This document shows positions 8,786-16,600 of a stretch of DNA of 46,643 nucleotides, piece after piece. Source of the DNA: Actinocatenispora comari (GTDB lineage: Bacteria; Actinomycetota; Actinomycetes; Mycobacteriales; Micromonosporaceae). How positions within the stretch are numbered: position 1 is the stretch's first letter; each line of letters starts with the position of its first letter. The notes beneath the pieces are model-generated. The model made no database searches, was not told the DNA's origin, and saw only the letters and a program-made list of their open reading frames with translations. The stretch is taken from assembly GCF_017312725.1 (NCBI RefSeq), contig NZ_BOPO01000041.1, forward strand, positions 1 to 46,643, given 5' to 3'. A program made the translations under genes and the position numbers.

Positions 8786-10087
8786 TCACGGCGTCAGGCG
8801 GTGCAGGTCGCGCGGGAACAGCGTGACCTCACGCACGTTCGCGGCGCCGGTGAGCCGGGCCACGAAGCGCTCCAGCCCGATCGCGAACCCGCCGTGCGGC
8901 GGCATCCCGTGCCGGAAGAACTCCAGGTACGACGCGTACGGCTCGATGCTCTCGCCCCGCGCGGTGATCGCCGCCACGTAGTCGGCGTAGCGGTGCAGCC
9001 GCTGCGCCCCGCTGATCAGCTCCAGCCCGCGGAACAGCAGGTCGAAACCGCGCGAGTAGCCGGGCCGGGCCGGGTCCGGGTGGGTGTAGAAGGCGCGCTT
9101 CGCCGTCGGGTAGCCCGTCACGATCAGCCACTCCGAGCCGTGCTCGCGCTCCGCCCAGGCCGACAGCCAGCGCTCGTGCGCCGGCGCCAGGTCCTGCTCG
9201 CCCGACAGGTCCTCGCCGGTCGCGGCGCCGATCAGCTCCAGCGCCTCGGCGAAGTGCACGACGGGCAGCTCGGCCGGTACCTCCGGCAGGGTGATGCCGG
9301 CCGCGGCCACGGCGGCGCCGGCCCGTTCCGCCATCGTGTCGATCATCCCGGCGAACACCTCGCGGATCACGCCGATCACGTCCCGGTGGTCCCGGACGAA
9401 CCCCAGCTCGGCGTCCAGCGAGGTGTACTCGGCCAGGTGCCGGGCGGTGTCGTGCGGCTCGGCCCGGAACACCGGGCCCACCTCGTACACCCGCTCGAAC
9501 ACCCCGACCATCGCCTGCTTGTAGAACTGCGGGCTCTGCGCCAGGTACGCCCGGCGGCCGAAGTAGTCGACCCCGAACACGTTCGCGCCGGACTCGGTCG
9601 CGTAACCGACCAGCTTCGGCGTGTGCACCTCGGTGAAGCCGAGGCCGTCCAGGGTGGCGCGGAACCCGCGCACCCCGGCCGCGGCCAGCTCGAACGGCGC
9701 CCGCTGCCGCGCGTTGCGCAGCGCGAACGGCGCCGCGTCGAGCACCGTGGGCAGGCTCGCCCGCAGCTCCGGCCGGTACAGCTCGAACGGCAGCGGCTCG
9801 GCCGGCTCGGACAGCGTCTCCCAGCCCGGCTCGACGACCTCGACGCCGCCCGGCGCGTCCGGGTTCGCGACCGCGCGGCCGGTCACCTCGACGACCGTCT
9901 CCTCGGGCAGCTGCTCCAGCCGCTGCCGGGCGGTCTGGTCGGCCACCACGACCTGCGCGAGGCCCGCCCGGTCGCGCAGGATCAGGAACGCCACGGACTT
10001 CAGCAGCCGCCGCCGGTGTACCCAGCCGGCCAGCCGAACCTGCTCGCCGGCGTGCGCGGCGAGCTCGGTGGACAGAATGCGTTGCAC
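8786..10087 (-). CDS. aspS: Archaeal-type aspartate-tRNA(Asp/Asn) ligase, probably non-discriminating
   Basis: Class II synthetase charging Asp; 433 residues, the short archaeal-type form without the bacterial GAD insertion. N-terminal OB anticodon domain (about 15-100, VRLAGWVHRRR), motif 2 region YEVGPVFRAEPHDTARH, motif 3 GGFAIGLERFVARL, and C-terminus FPRDLHRLTP. Position 24 is His where the discriminating Thermococcus enzyme has Trp (GWVW), a change known to relax tRNA choice, so it may also make Asp-tRNA(Asn) for an amidotransferase; this is inference from one residue. Of two adjacent GTG codons I choose 10087, since GAGGAGG lies 7 nt upstream. A T-box riboswitch occupies the leader. 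Many actinobacteria also carry a bacterial-type AspRS elsewhere. Confidence 0.92.
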   Translation of the reverse strand: MQRILSTELAAHAGEQVRLAGWVHRRRLLKSVAFLILRDRAGLAQVVVADQTARQRLEQLPEETVVEVTGRAVANPDAPGGVEVVEPGWETLSEPAEPLPFELYRPELRASLPTVLDAAPFALRNARQRAPFELAAAGVRGFRATLDGLGFTEVHTPKLVGYATESGANVFGVDYFGRRAYLAQSPQFYKQAMVGVFERVYEVGPVFRAEPHDTARHLAEYTSLDAELGFVRDHRDVIGVIREVFAGMIDTMAERAGAAVAAAGITLPEVPAELPVVHFAEALELIGAATGEDLSGEQDLAPAHERWLSAWAEREHGSEWLIVTGYPTAKRAFYTHPDPARPGYSRGFDLLFRGLELISGAQRLHRYADYVAAITARGESIEPYASYLEFFRHGMPPHGGFAIGLERFVARLTGAANVREVTLFPRDLHRLTP

Positions 10088-10161
10088 CACAACACCTCCT
10101 CGTACGAATACGCGGACCCCGGTGGGAGCTGCGAGCAGAGGAGAGCGGTGGAGAGAACGCC

Positions 10162-10466
10162 TCGCCGACCAACACGCCGCCTGTCGCAGCCCTGTTGGTG
10201 TGGGCGATGGGGCAAGGTCGCGGTGCCACCACACCTTCGCCGCCACGGGGGCGGCCTTGCGCGGCGCCGGCGGACCGGCATCGCTGGCCCGATCACGGGG
10301 GCCGGCCGGCGGGGCTTGGGGCCGCGGCCCCGGACCGGGACCGTCGCGCCGTTGTTCCCCGCGGCTCGGGAGGGTCTTCACGCGTGGTCCGGAGGCCGCC
10401 GTCACAGCAACAGGCGGCTCTCTCGGCTCCGGGGTCCACGTGCTACTTGGCTCCGTCAGTGCCGTT
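10162..10466 (-). promoter_or_regulatory. T-box riboswitch sensing tRNA-Asp, upstream of aspS
   Basis: All core T-box parts can be read on the minus strand. Antiterminator (10197-10235): A1 helix GGTGTGG/CCACACC (7 bp), the canonical 7-nt bulge TGGCACC (10222-10228), A2 helix GCGA/TCGC, 10-nt loop. The variable T-box base is C, matching the G73 discriminator of tRNA-Asp/Asn. Stem I: AGTA box at 10444-10447, helices CGTGG/CCACG and CCGGAG/CTCCGG, an AGAGAG bulge (10418-10423), distal stem GCCGCC/GGCGGC, and on the 3' side GAA followed by GAC (10374-10376), an Asp specifier codon. A competing hairpin (10162-10207, arms ACCAACA/TGTTGGT plus TCGCC/GGCGA) uses the 3' half of the antiterminator, so the two folds exclude each other. 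Uncharged tRNA-Asp should raise aspS expression. Whether the switch acts on transcription or translation is open: there is no T-run, and CTCCTC near 10140 could pair with the GAGGAG ribosome site. Confidence 0.9.
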
Positions 10467-10473
10467 GCCGCAG

Positions 10474-10504
10474 ACCATAGCGCGCAGGCACCAGGTACCG
10501 GCAA
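10474..10504 (-). promoter_or_regulatory. Candidate aspS promoter
   Basis: TTGCCG (10499-10504) and TATGGT (10474-10479) with a 19-bp spacer on the minus strand. This predicts a start near 10466, immediately before Stem I of the T-box, and a leader of about 380 nt. Confidence 0.55.
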
Positions 10505-10572
10505 CCGGATTGCCGGCGGGCTGCTAGGTTTCCCGGACACATCGACGACGATCGACGGCCCGGGGGGTACGA

Positions 10573-11460
10573 GTGCGGCGGCGGATGTGCATCGTGGCGG
10601 GGGTACTGGCGCTCGGCGCGCTGGTGGCCACCGGCTGCGGCCCGGACGGTACCCGGTCGGCCACGCACGGCGGCTCGGGTTCGCCGCACCCCGGCTCGTC
10701 CAGTTCGGCACCGGACGCGATCCGCGGGTTCGACTTCGGTTCGGCGGCCTGGCACCACCCGATGCTCAACACCATGCTGCGGGCCCGGACCCAGCGCGGC
10801 GACCGGACCCTGACGCTGCACGACGGCCGGGGCAGGGGCAGCACCCCGGACGGCGGGCCGGTCAGCTGCCGCGGCGCCGGCGCCCCGGTGTACGGCGACA
10901 TCGGCGGCGGCAGCCAGGTGGCCGCCGCCGGGCTGGTCTGCTCCGCCGGGGTCAACGAGTACACCGCGTACTACGTGTGGCGCTGGGACGCGGCGAAGCG
11001 CACCGCGGTGCAGGACGACCAGCCGCTGGTGGTGGGCGAACACTGCGGCTCCGACGTGCGTACGGTCGCCTACCGGGGCCACGCGTTCGCGATCACCGTC
11101 GGGCTCGGCAGGCTGGACAGCAGCTGCGCGGACTCCGACCGCGGCCGCACCCCGTACAGCTACACGGTGGTCGAGCGGGACGGCTTCCTGATGCGCAGCA
11201 CGCCGGAGCAGGGCGCGGTGCGCGAGTGCGCGCTGAACAACGGCGACATGCACCAGCTCAGGGGCGTCACCCTGTACGCGGACCGGGACGCCTCCTCGCC
11301 CGTGGTGTACCGGCCGAAGGGGCTCGCGACGCTGTGGACGGTCGGCGGGCACGACTACTACGAGTCGACCGACGACCTGACCGGCAAGAAGACCCGGTGG
11401 CAGTTCGTCCGGGCCAACCTGCCGCACGGCTACGTCTGCGGCTACCGCCAGGTGGGCTGA
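10573..11460 (+). CDS. Putative secreted lipoprotein, function unknown
   Basis: A 295-residue protein with a basic start, hydrophobic stretch and relaxed lipobox VATGC (Cys22), then a Gly/Ser linker, pointing to a lipid-anchored extracytoplasmic protein. The mature part has several further Cys residues (for example CRGAG, VCSAG, EHCGS, SSCAD, RECAL, YVCGY) that could form disulphides. The C-terminal 70 residues (LRGVTLYAD ... GYVCGY) look like a small SH3-like beta domain, a weak impression. A TAGGTT (10525-10530) may be its -10. The gene sits between the T-box promoter and lipA and is not part of the conserved lip block, so it may have been inserted together with aspS. I do not recognise a named family. 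Confidence 0.75.
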   Translation: MRRRMCIVAGVLALGALVATGCGPDGTRSATHGGSGSPHPGSSSSAPDAIRGFDFGSAAWHHPMLNTMLRARTQRGDRTLTLHDGRGRGSTPDGGPVSCRGAGAPVYGDIGGGSQVAAAGLVCSAGVNEYTAYYVWRWDAAKRTAVQDDQPLVVGEHCGSDVRTVAYRGHAFAITVGLGRLDSSCADSDRGRTPYSYTVVERDGFLMRSTPEQGAVRECALNNGDMHQLRGVTLYADRDASSPVVYRPKGLATLWTVGGHDYYESTDDLTGKKTRWQFVRANLPHGYVCGYRQVG

Positions 11461-11642
11461 CCGCCGCCGCGGTCACCGCCGGACGGCCGCCCGGGCCGAG
11501 CGGGGCAAGGGCCGGGTGAAGCCGGTACCAGCGGGTCACAAACCGGGCAGCACGCCGGAGACGTGAGGCACCTCACGTAACGTGCGGTGAGTGACGTCAC
11601 GGACCGCGGTGCGTACCGGTTCGCGGCGTTAGGCTGGCCGGC

Positions 11643-12605
11643 GTGACCGTGGTTCAGCCAGAGGGCCGACGACTTCTGCGCATCGAGGCCCGCAACTCCG
11701 CAACGCCCATCGAGCGGAAGCCGCCGTGGATCAAGGTGCGCGCCAAGATGGGCCCCGAGTACACGGATCTGAAGGGCCTGGTGAAGCGCGAGGGCCTGCA
11801 CACCGTGTGCGAGGAGGCCGGCTGCCCCAACATCTACGAGTGTTGGGAGGACCGCGAGGCCACCTTCCTCATCGGCGGCGACCAGTGCACCCGCCGGTGC
11901 GACTTCTGCCAGATCGACACCGGCCGGCCGGCCGAGTTCGACGCCGACGAGCCGCGCCGAGTGGCCGACTCGGTCGCCACCATGGGCCTGAAGTACGCGA
12001 CGATCACCGGCGTGGCCCGCGACGACCTGCCCGACGGCGGCGCCTGGCTCTACGCCGAGACGGTCCGGCAGATCCACAAGCACGTGCCCGGCTGCGGCGT
12101 CGAGCTGCTGATCCCCGACTTCAACGCCAAGCCCGACCAGCTGGCCGAGGTGTTCTCGTCCCGGCCCGAGGTGCTCGCGCACAACATCGAGACGGTGCCG
12201 CGCATCTTCAAGCGGATCCGCCCCGGCTTCCGGTACGAGCGGTCGCTGGAGGTGATCACCAAGGCCCGGCAGGACGGCCTGGTCACCAAGTCGAACCTGA
12301 TCCTCGGCATGGGCGAGGAGTTCGACGAGGTCGTGCAGGCGATGCGTGACCTGTTCGACGCCGGCTGCGAGCTGCTCACCATCACCCAGTACCTGCGCCC
12401 GTCGGTGCGGCACCACCCGATCGACCGGTGGGTCAAGCCGGAGGAGTTCGTGGCGCTGCGCGAGGAGGCCGAGCGGATCGGCTTCGCCGGCGTGCTGGCC
12501 GGACCGCTGGTGCGCTCGTCGTACCGGGCGGGTCGGCTGTTCCGGCAGGCCAAGACGGCGCGCGGCGAGGCGCTGCCGCCGGAGCTCGCGATCCAGTCCG
12601 TCTGA
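11643..12605 (+). CDS. lipA: Lipoyl synthase, radical SAM
   Basis: Inserts two sulphurs into protein-bound octanoyl groups, completing lipoate made via LipB. 320 residues. Auxiliary cluster ligands Cys56, Cys61, Cys67 (CX4CX5C) and the radical SAM triad Cys82, Cys86, Cys89 (CX3CX2C, CTRRCDFC) are all present, as is the C-terminal RSSYRAG with the serine ligand (Ser292/293). The GTG start lacks a ribosome site; TAGGCT (11630-11635) ends 7 nt before it, so leaderless expression is predicted. It faces the membrane protein at 12628 with a 22-nt gap. Confidence 0.98.
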   Translation: MTVVQPEGRRLLRIEARNSATPIERKPPWIKVRAKMGPEYTDLKGLVKREGLHTVCEEAGCPNIYECWEDREATFLIGGDQCTRRCDFCQIDTGRPAEFDADEPRRVADSVATMGLKYATITGVARDDLPDGGAWLYAETVRQIHKHVPGCGVELLIPDFNAKPDQLAEVFSSRPEVLAHNIETVPRIFKRIRPGFRYERSLEVITKARQDGLVTKSNLILGMGEEFDEVVQAMRDLFDAGCELLTITQYLRPSVRHHPIDRWVKPEEFVALREEAERIGFAGVLAGPLVRSSYRAGRLFRQAKTARGEALPPELAIQSV

Positions 12606-12627
12606 TCGCCGCGACGCCGGCGCCCGG

Positions 12628-13266
12628 TCAGTAGTACTCGTACCGGGGGCCGGCGAACGAGCCGATCGCGCAGAGCAGGTAGCCGAACCCGGCCAGCCCG
12701 ATCCCGGCGGCGACCACGCCCGAGTACTGCGCCAGGCCGACCGCGCTGAGGGTGAACGCGCCCGCGGCGAACAGCAGCAGCAGGCCGGACACGATCCGCA
12801 GCGCCAGCCCGCGCAGGAACCCGTACCCGACGAACCAGCACAGCAGCACCACGCCGACGATCACCGACACGCCGATCCCGGCGGTGGGCAGCTTGTATCC
12901 GTTGGCGCTGGCCACGCCGCCGGCCGCGATCTCGATGATCGCCAGCACGATCAGCCACAGCACGCCGAGCACCGCGTACAGCACCCGGCAGACGGTCGAG
13001 TCGAGCGTGCCGGCCAGCGCCACCAGCAGCGCCGGCACCAGCATCAGGCACTGGACCAGCACGAACGCGCCGACCCCGACCGCGCTCGACGAACTGGTCA
13101 CGCCGCCGAACGAGGTGTCGTGCAGGTCGAGCTGGTCGGCGCCGAACCACGGCAGACCGGCACCGCCGACCACGATCAGGACGAACCCGACCAGCGTGAC
13201 GCCCAGACTGCCCCGGGCACGCGGCCGACGCCGGGTCGGTGCGTAGCCGACCGGTCCGTACGCCAT
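12628..13266 (-). CDS. Small polytopic membrane protein, unknown function
   Basis: A 212-residue protein with a basic N-terminus (RRRPRARG) and about six hydrophobic helices, a small extracytoplasmic loop (WFGADQLDLHDTSFGG) after the first helix, and a short tail ending YEYY. GGAGG lies 6 nt before the ATG. It is transcribed divergently from the DUF4191 gene, whose protein is also membrane-bound. No recognisable catalytic motif; I cannot assign a role. Confidence 0.75.
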   Translation of the reverse strand: MAYGPVGYAPTRRRPRARGSLGVTLVGFVLIVVGGAGLPWFGADQLDLHDTSFGGVTSSSSAVGVGAFVLVQCLMLVPALLVALAGTLDSTVCRVLYAVLGVLWLIVLAIIEIAAGGVASANGYKLPTAGIGVSVIVGVVLLCWFVGYGFLRGLALRIVSGLLLLFAAGAFTLSAVGLAQYSGVVAAGIGLAGFGYLLCAIGSFAGPRYEYY

Positions 13267-13392
13267 CTGCTGCCTCCGTTTCGCCCCGCACCCGCTGCGC
13301 GATGGTCGCCCGACGGTAGCCAGCGCGCGCCAGCCGGCCCGGACACTCCGCCGGTACGCCGGGCCGCCGGCGACGTCGATAGACTTCACGGC

Positions 13393-14088
13393 ATGGCCAA
13401 AGCTGAGCCGGAGAAGGCATCGTTCCTCGAACGCCTGAAGCAGATCCGCACCGCGTTCGTGTTCACCGCCAAGCGCGACACGCTGTTCCTGCCGTTGGTG
13501 ATCGTCGCCGTGGTGATCCCGATCGCGGCCGGCGTGATCGCGTTCCTGCTGCTCGGCTCGCCGGTCTGGCTCGCGGTCGGCGTGGTGCTGGCGCTGCTCG
13601 CGGTGCTGATCGTGATGAACCTGCGGGCGAACACCGCGATGCTCAACGAGGCCGAGGGCAAGGTCGGCGCCGCCGCGGCGATCCTGCAGACGATGCGCGG
13701 CGACTGGAAGGTCACGCCCGCGGTGCAGGCGACCACCCAGGAGGACTTCGTGCACCGGGCGGTCTGCCGCGCCGGCGTGGTGCTGATCGGCGAGGGCAGC
13801 CCGGGTCGGCTGCGCAGCCTGCTCGGCCAGGAGAAGAAGCGCACCTCCCGGGTCGCCGGCGACACCCCGATCTACGACATCCAGGTCGGGGACGAGGAGG
13901 GGCAGATCAGCCTGCGCAAGCTGCGCAGCCACCTGCTGAAGCTGCCCCGCAACATCACCGCCAAGCAGGTCGCCGCCCTGGACACCCGCCTCGGTGCGAT
14001 CGGTTCCCGGCCGCCGATGCCGAAGGGCCCGATGCCGAAGAACGCCCGCCCGCCGAAGGGCGCCTACAAGGCGATGCGCGGCCGGTAG
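13393..14088 (+). CDS. DUF4191 family membrane protein
   Basis: A 231-residue actinobacterial protein found next to lipA in many genomes (Rv2219-like position in Mycobacterium). A cytoplasmic N-terminus (KQIRTAFVFTAKRD), two transmembrane helices (about 35-75) and a basic C-terminal domain ending in a Pro/Lys-rich tail (MPKGPMPKNARPPKG). Role unknown. TAGACT (13380-13385) lies 7 nt before the ATG with no Shine-Dalgarno, so the transcript is probably leaderless. A strong hairpin follows the stop. Confidence 0.9.
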   Translation: MAKAEPEKASFLERLKQIRTAFVFTAKRDTLFLPLVIVAVVIPIAAGVIAFLLLGSPVWLAVGVVLALLAVLIVMNLRANTAMLNEAEGKVGAAAAILQTMRGDWKVTPAVQATTQEDFVHRAVCRAGVVLIGEGSPGRLRSLLGQEKKRTSRVAGDTPIYDIQVGDEEGQISLRKLRSHLLKLPRNITAKQVAALDTRLGAIGSRPPMPKGPMPKNARPPKGAYKAMRGR

Positions 14089-14100
14089 CCACCGTGCCGG

Positions 14101-14143
14101 CGCAGCGACGCCCCGGGTCGAGGTGACCCGGGGCGTCGCTGCG
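14101..14143. terminator. Strong bidirectional terminator hairpin
   Basis: Perfect 19-bp stem (arms 14101-14119 and 14125-14143, starting CGCAGCGACGCCCC) with a GAGGT loop, between the converging DUF4191 and marR genes. No T-run. Confidence 0.88.
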
Positions 14144-14166
14144 TCCGCGGTACGGTCTTCGCCGCG

Positions 14167-14673
14167 CTACCGCTCGGCCGGGGCCTTGTCGCCCAGGTGC
14201 AGGGCGAGGGTGCGCAGCAGGTCGGCGAGCTGGTCGCGCTGCGCCGCCGACAGCCCGGCGAGCAGCCGGTCCTCGTTGGCGACGTGACCGGTCACCGCCC
14301 GGTCGATCAGCTCGCGCCCCTCGTCGGTCAGCGCGATCAGCACGCTGCGCCGGTTGCCCGGATCGACCCGGCGGGTCACCAGTCCCCGGGCGCTCAGCCG
14401 GTCGATCCGGTTGGTCATCGCGCCGGAGGTGATCATCGAGGAGGCCACCAGCGCCCCGGCGGTCAACTGGTACGGCGGGCCGCTGCGGCGCAGCGTGGCG
14501 AGAATGTCGAACTCCCACGACTGCAGGTCGTGCTCGCCGAAGTACTCCCCCAGTCCGTGTTCCAACAGCCGGCCGACCCGCTTGATCCGGCCGACGATGC
14601 CCATCGGGCTGGCGTCCAGGTCGGGACGCTCGGCCTGCCACTGCGCGAGAATCCGATCGACCGCGTCCGGCAT
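14167..14673 (-). CDS. MarR family transcriptional regulator
   Basis: A 168-residue winged-helix repressor, probably of the divergent EamA transporter and reductase. The DNA-binding part (about 50-115) includes LQSWEFDILATLRR, TAGALVASSMITSGAMTNRIDRL (recognition helix) and the wing VDPGNRRSVLIALTDEG. The ATG at 14673 is chosen because GAGGAG lies 6 nt upstream. That ribosome site is part of a half operator copy (14681-14694), so the regulator likely controls its own synthesis. Ligand unknown; phenolic compounds are common for the family. Confidence 0.93.
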   Translation of the reverse strand: MPDAVDRILAQWQAERPDLDASPMGIVGRIKRVGRLLEHGLGEYFGEHDLQSWEFDILATLRRSGPPYQLTAGALVASSMITSGAMTNRIDRLSARGLVTRRVDPGNRRSVLIALTDEGRELIDRAVTGHVANEDRLLAGLSAAQRDQLADLLRTLALHLGDKAPAER

Positions 14674-14680
14674 CACACAC

Positions 14681-14694
14681 TCCTCGACGTTGAA
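14681..14694. promoter_or_regulatory. Half operator in front of marR
   Basis: TCCTCGACGTTGAA, identical to one arm of the 14727-14757 palindrome. The other arm is degenerate (TTTGACAAC). It contains the complement of the marR ribosome site. Confidence 0.6.
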
Positions 14695-14726
14695 CTGTTT
14701 GACAACAAGATAACCCACGGCTAGAT

Positions 14727-14757
14727 TCCTCGACGTTGAACATTTCAACGTCGAGGA
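14727..14757. promoter_or_regulatory. MarR operator, 31-bp perfect palindrome
   Basis: Arms TCCTCGACGTTGAA and TTCAACGTCGAGGA (14 bp each) around a CAT centre. The right arm supplies the GAGGAG ribosome site of the EamA gene (start 14765), so a bound repressor would cover the transcription start and the resulting RNA could fold over the ribosome site. Confidence 0.85.
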
Positions 14758-14764
14758 GTTCGTC

Positions 14765-15721
14765 ATGGCCGACTTCAGTACCGGCGCCACCCGGGCACCC
14801 GGTGCCGCGCCGACGGCCGGTACGGTCGCCGGGCCGGCTGCCGGTGCGGTCGCGGCGCCGGCGGGATCCGTCGCGGCGCGCACCGCGCTGACCGCCCTCG
14901 CCCCCGTCGTCTGGGGCACCACCTACCTGGTCACCAGCCAGTGGCTGCCGCCCGACCACCCGCTCTGGTCGGCGACGCTGCGGGCCCTGCCCGCCGGCCT
15001 GATCGCCCTCGCCCTGGGCCGCCGGCTGCCGCACGGCGCCTGGTGGTGGCGCGCGGCGCTGCTCGGCACCCTCAACATCGGCGCCTTCTTCGCCCTGCTG
15101 TTCGTCGCCGCGTACCGGCTGCCCGGCGGGGTCGCCGCGATCCTCGGCGCGCTGCAGCCGCTGGCCGTCGCCGCCCTCGCGTACGGGCTGCTCCGGGAGC
15201 GGCCGACGCTGTGGCGGCTCGGCTGGGCGGTCGCCGGTGCCGCCGGAGTCGCGGTGATCGTGCTGCGCGCCGGCGCCGCCCTCGACCCCGTCGGCATCGT
15301 CGCCGGCAGCCTCGGTACCGCCGGGATGGCCGCCGGCGTGGTCCTGTCGAAGCGGTGGCGCCGACCCGTCGGCGTCGTCGCGTACACCGGCTGGCAGCTC
15401 ACCGCCGGCGGGTTGCTGCTGCTTCCGCTCGCGGTGCTGGTCGAGGGCGCGCTGCCGCCGCTGGACCCGCCCGCGATCGGTGGCTACCTGTGGCTCGGCG
15501 GCGTCGGCACGCTGCTCGCGTACGGGCTCTGGTTCACCGGCATCGGCCGGCTGCCGGTGACCGCGCTGTCGTTCCTGCCGTTGCTGTCCCCCGTCGTCGC
15601 CGCGACCGTCGGCTGGCTGGCACTGGGCCAGTCGCTCGGCCCGCTGCAGGTCGCCGGCTTCGTCCTCGCCCTCGGCGCCATCGCCGCCGCCCAGTTCGCC
15701 CCCCGTCGGCCCCGCGGCTGA
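14765..15721 (+). CDS. EamA/DMT-family transporter
   Basis: A 318-residue inner-membrane exporter of the drug/metabolite transporter superfamily, about ten helices in two EamA repeats (roughly 45-160 and 180-312), with VVWGTTYLVTSQWLPPDHPLWSA-like entry and a Pro in the fourth helix (GALQPLAVAALAYG) typical of the family. The Ala/Gly/Pro-rich 38-residue N-terminus is an unusual extension. GAGGAG (14753-14758) precedes the ATG by 6 nt and lies inside the operator. It is followed after 20 nt by the NAD(P)-binding protein, so the two are probably induced together. Substrate unknown. Confidence 0.9.
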   Translation: MADFSTGATRAPGAAPTAGTVAGPAAGAVAAPAGSVAARTALTALAPVVWGTTYLVTSQWLPPDHPLWSATLRALPAGLIALALGRRLPHGAWWWRAALLGTLNIGAFFALLFVAAYRLPGGVAAILGALQPLAVAALAYGLLRERPTLWRLGWAVAGAAGVAVIVLRAGAALDPVGIVAGSLGTAGMAAGVVLSKRWRRPVGVVAYTGWQLTAGGLLLLPLAVLVEGALPPLDPPAIGGYLWLGGVGTLLAYGLWFTGIGRLPVTALSFLPLLSPVVAATVGWLALGQSLGPLQVAGFVLALGAIAAAQFAPRRPRG

Positions 15722-15741
15722 CCCGACCCGCTGGAGAACCC

Positions 15742-16377
15742 ATGTACCTGACCGTTTTCGGCGCGACCGGCACCGTCGGCCGCACCGTGGTCGACGAGGC
15801 GCTGGCACGCGGTCACCGCGTCACCGCCGCCGTACGCAACCCGGCCCGTACCGCCCAGCTGCCGGCCGCCGCGGAGCCGGCCGTCGCCGACGCGGAGGAC
15901 CCCGCGCAGGTCGCCGCGCTCGCCCGGGGCCGGGACGCGGTGGTCGGCGCGACCCGGCCGGCGGCCGGACACGAATCGCGGCTCGGGGCCGCCGCGCACG
16001 CGCTGCTCACCGGTACCGCCGCCGGCGGGAGCCGGTTGCTGCTGGTCGGCGGGGCGGCGACGCTGACGGTGCCGGACACCGGACGGCTGCTGCTGGACGA
16101 CCCGCGGTACCTGCCCGCCGACGCCCGGGCGATCGCCGCGGCCTGCGTCGACCAGCTCGCCCGCTGCCGCGAACACGAGGGCGACTGGAGCTACCTGAGC
16201 CCGCCGGCGCAGCTCGACGACGGCCCGCGCACCGGCCGGTACCGGATCGGCGCGGACGAGCTGGTCGTCGACGCGGACGGTGCGTCCCGGATCTCGGCAG
16301 CCGATCTCGCGGTGGCCCTGCTGGACGAGGCGGAGCGGCCGGCGCACCGCCGACGCCGCTTCACCGTCGGCTACTGA
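15742..16377 (+). CDS. NAD(P)H-binding SDR-like oxidoreductase (atypical)
   Basis: A 211-residue Rossmann protein of the NmrA/SDR-a5 type. It opens with the nucleotide site VFGATGTVGRTVVDEAL and continues with HRVTAAVRNPAR, the segment that usually reads the adenine ribose phosphate. No YXXXK catalytic pair is evident, as in most members of this group, which can act as reductases or redox sensors. GGAG lies 6-7 nt before the ATG. It is second in the MarR-controlled operon behind the EamA transporter. Degenerate copies of its last codons continue downstream of the stop. Confidence 0.85.
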   Translation: MYLTVFGATGTVGRTVVDEALARGHRVTAAVRNPARTAQLPAAAEPAVADAEDPAQVAALARGRDAVVGATRPAAGHESRLGAAAHALLTGTAAGGSRLLLVGGAATLTVPDTGRLLLDDPRYLPADARAIAAACVDQLARCREHEGDWSYLSPPAQLDDGPRTGRYRIGADELVVDADGASRISAADLAVALLDEAERPAHRRRRFTVGY

Positions 16378-16570
16378 CGGGCACGTACCGGCCGGCGCCG
16401 CTTCACCGTCGGACGCTGCCGCAGCGTCGGCCGCTGACCGGCAGGGACCAGGCGGCGCCACTTCACCGTCGGGGCAACGCCGCTCTACCGTCGGCCGCTG
16501 ACCGGCAGGGACCGGGCGAGGCCGCCGCACCGTCCGGGCGACGCCGCTCTACCGTCGGTCGCTGACCGGG
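16355..16570 (+). repeat. Degenerate repeats derived from a gene 3' end
   Basis: The last codons of the reductase gene (GCCGCTTCACCGTCGG, 16355) recur near 16397, 16457, 16479, 16521 and 16543 with a few changes. A larger unit of about 64 bp starting CGGCCGCTGACCGGCAGGG occurs near 16430 and 16494, with a third partial copy near 16557. Each large copy carries a TGA. There is no open gene in this stretch (16378-16600). Confidence 0.75.
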
Positions 16571-16600
16571 TGGCACCGCCGAGCACGTCGGGCGACCGGC

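Noticed and set aside
10091-10300. tRNA or other RNA gene in the aspS leader
   Set aside because: No cloverleaf; the helices match T-box elements instead.
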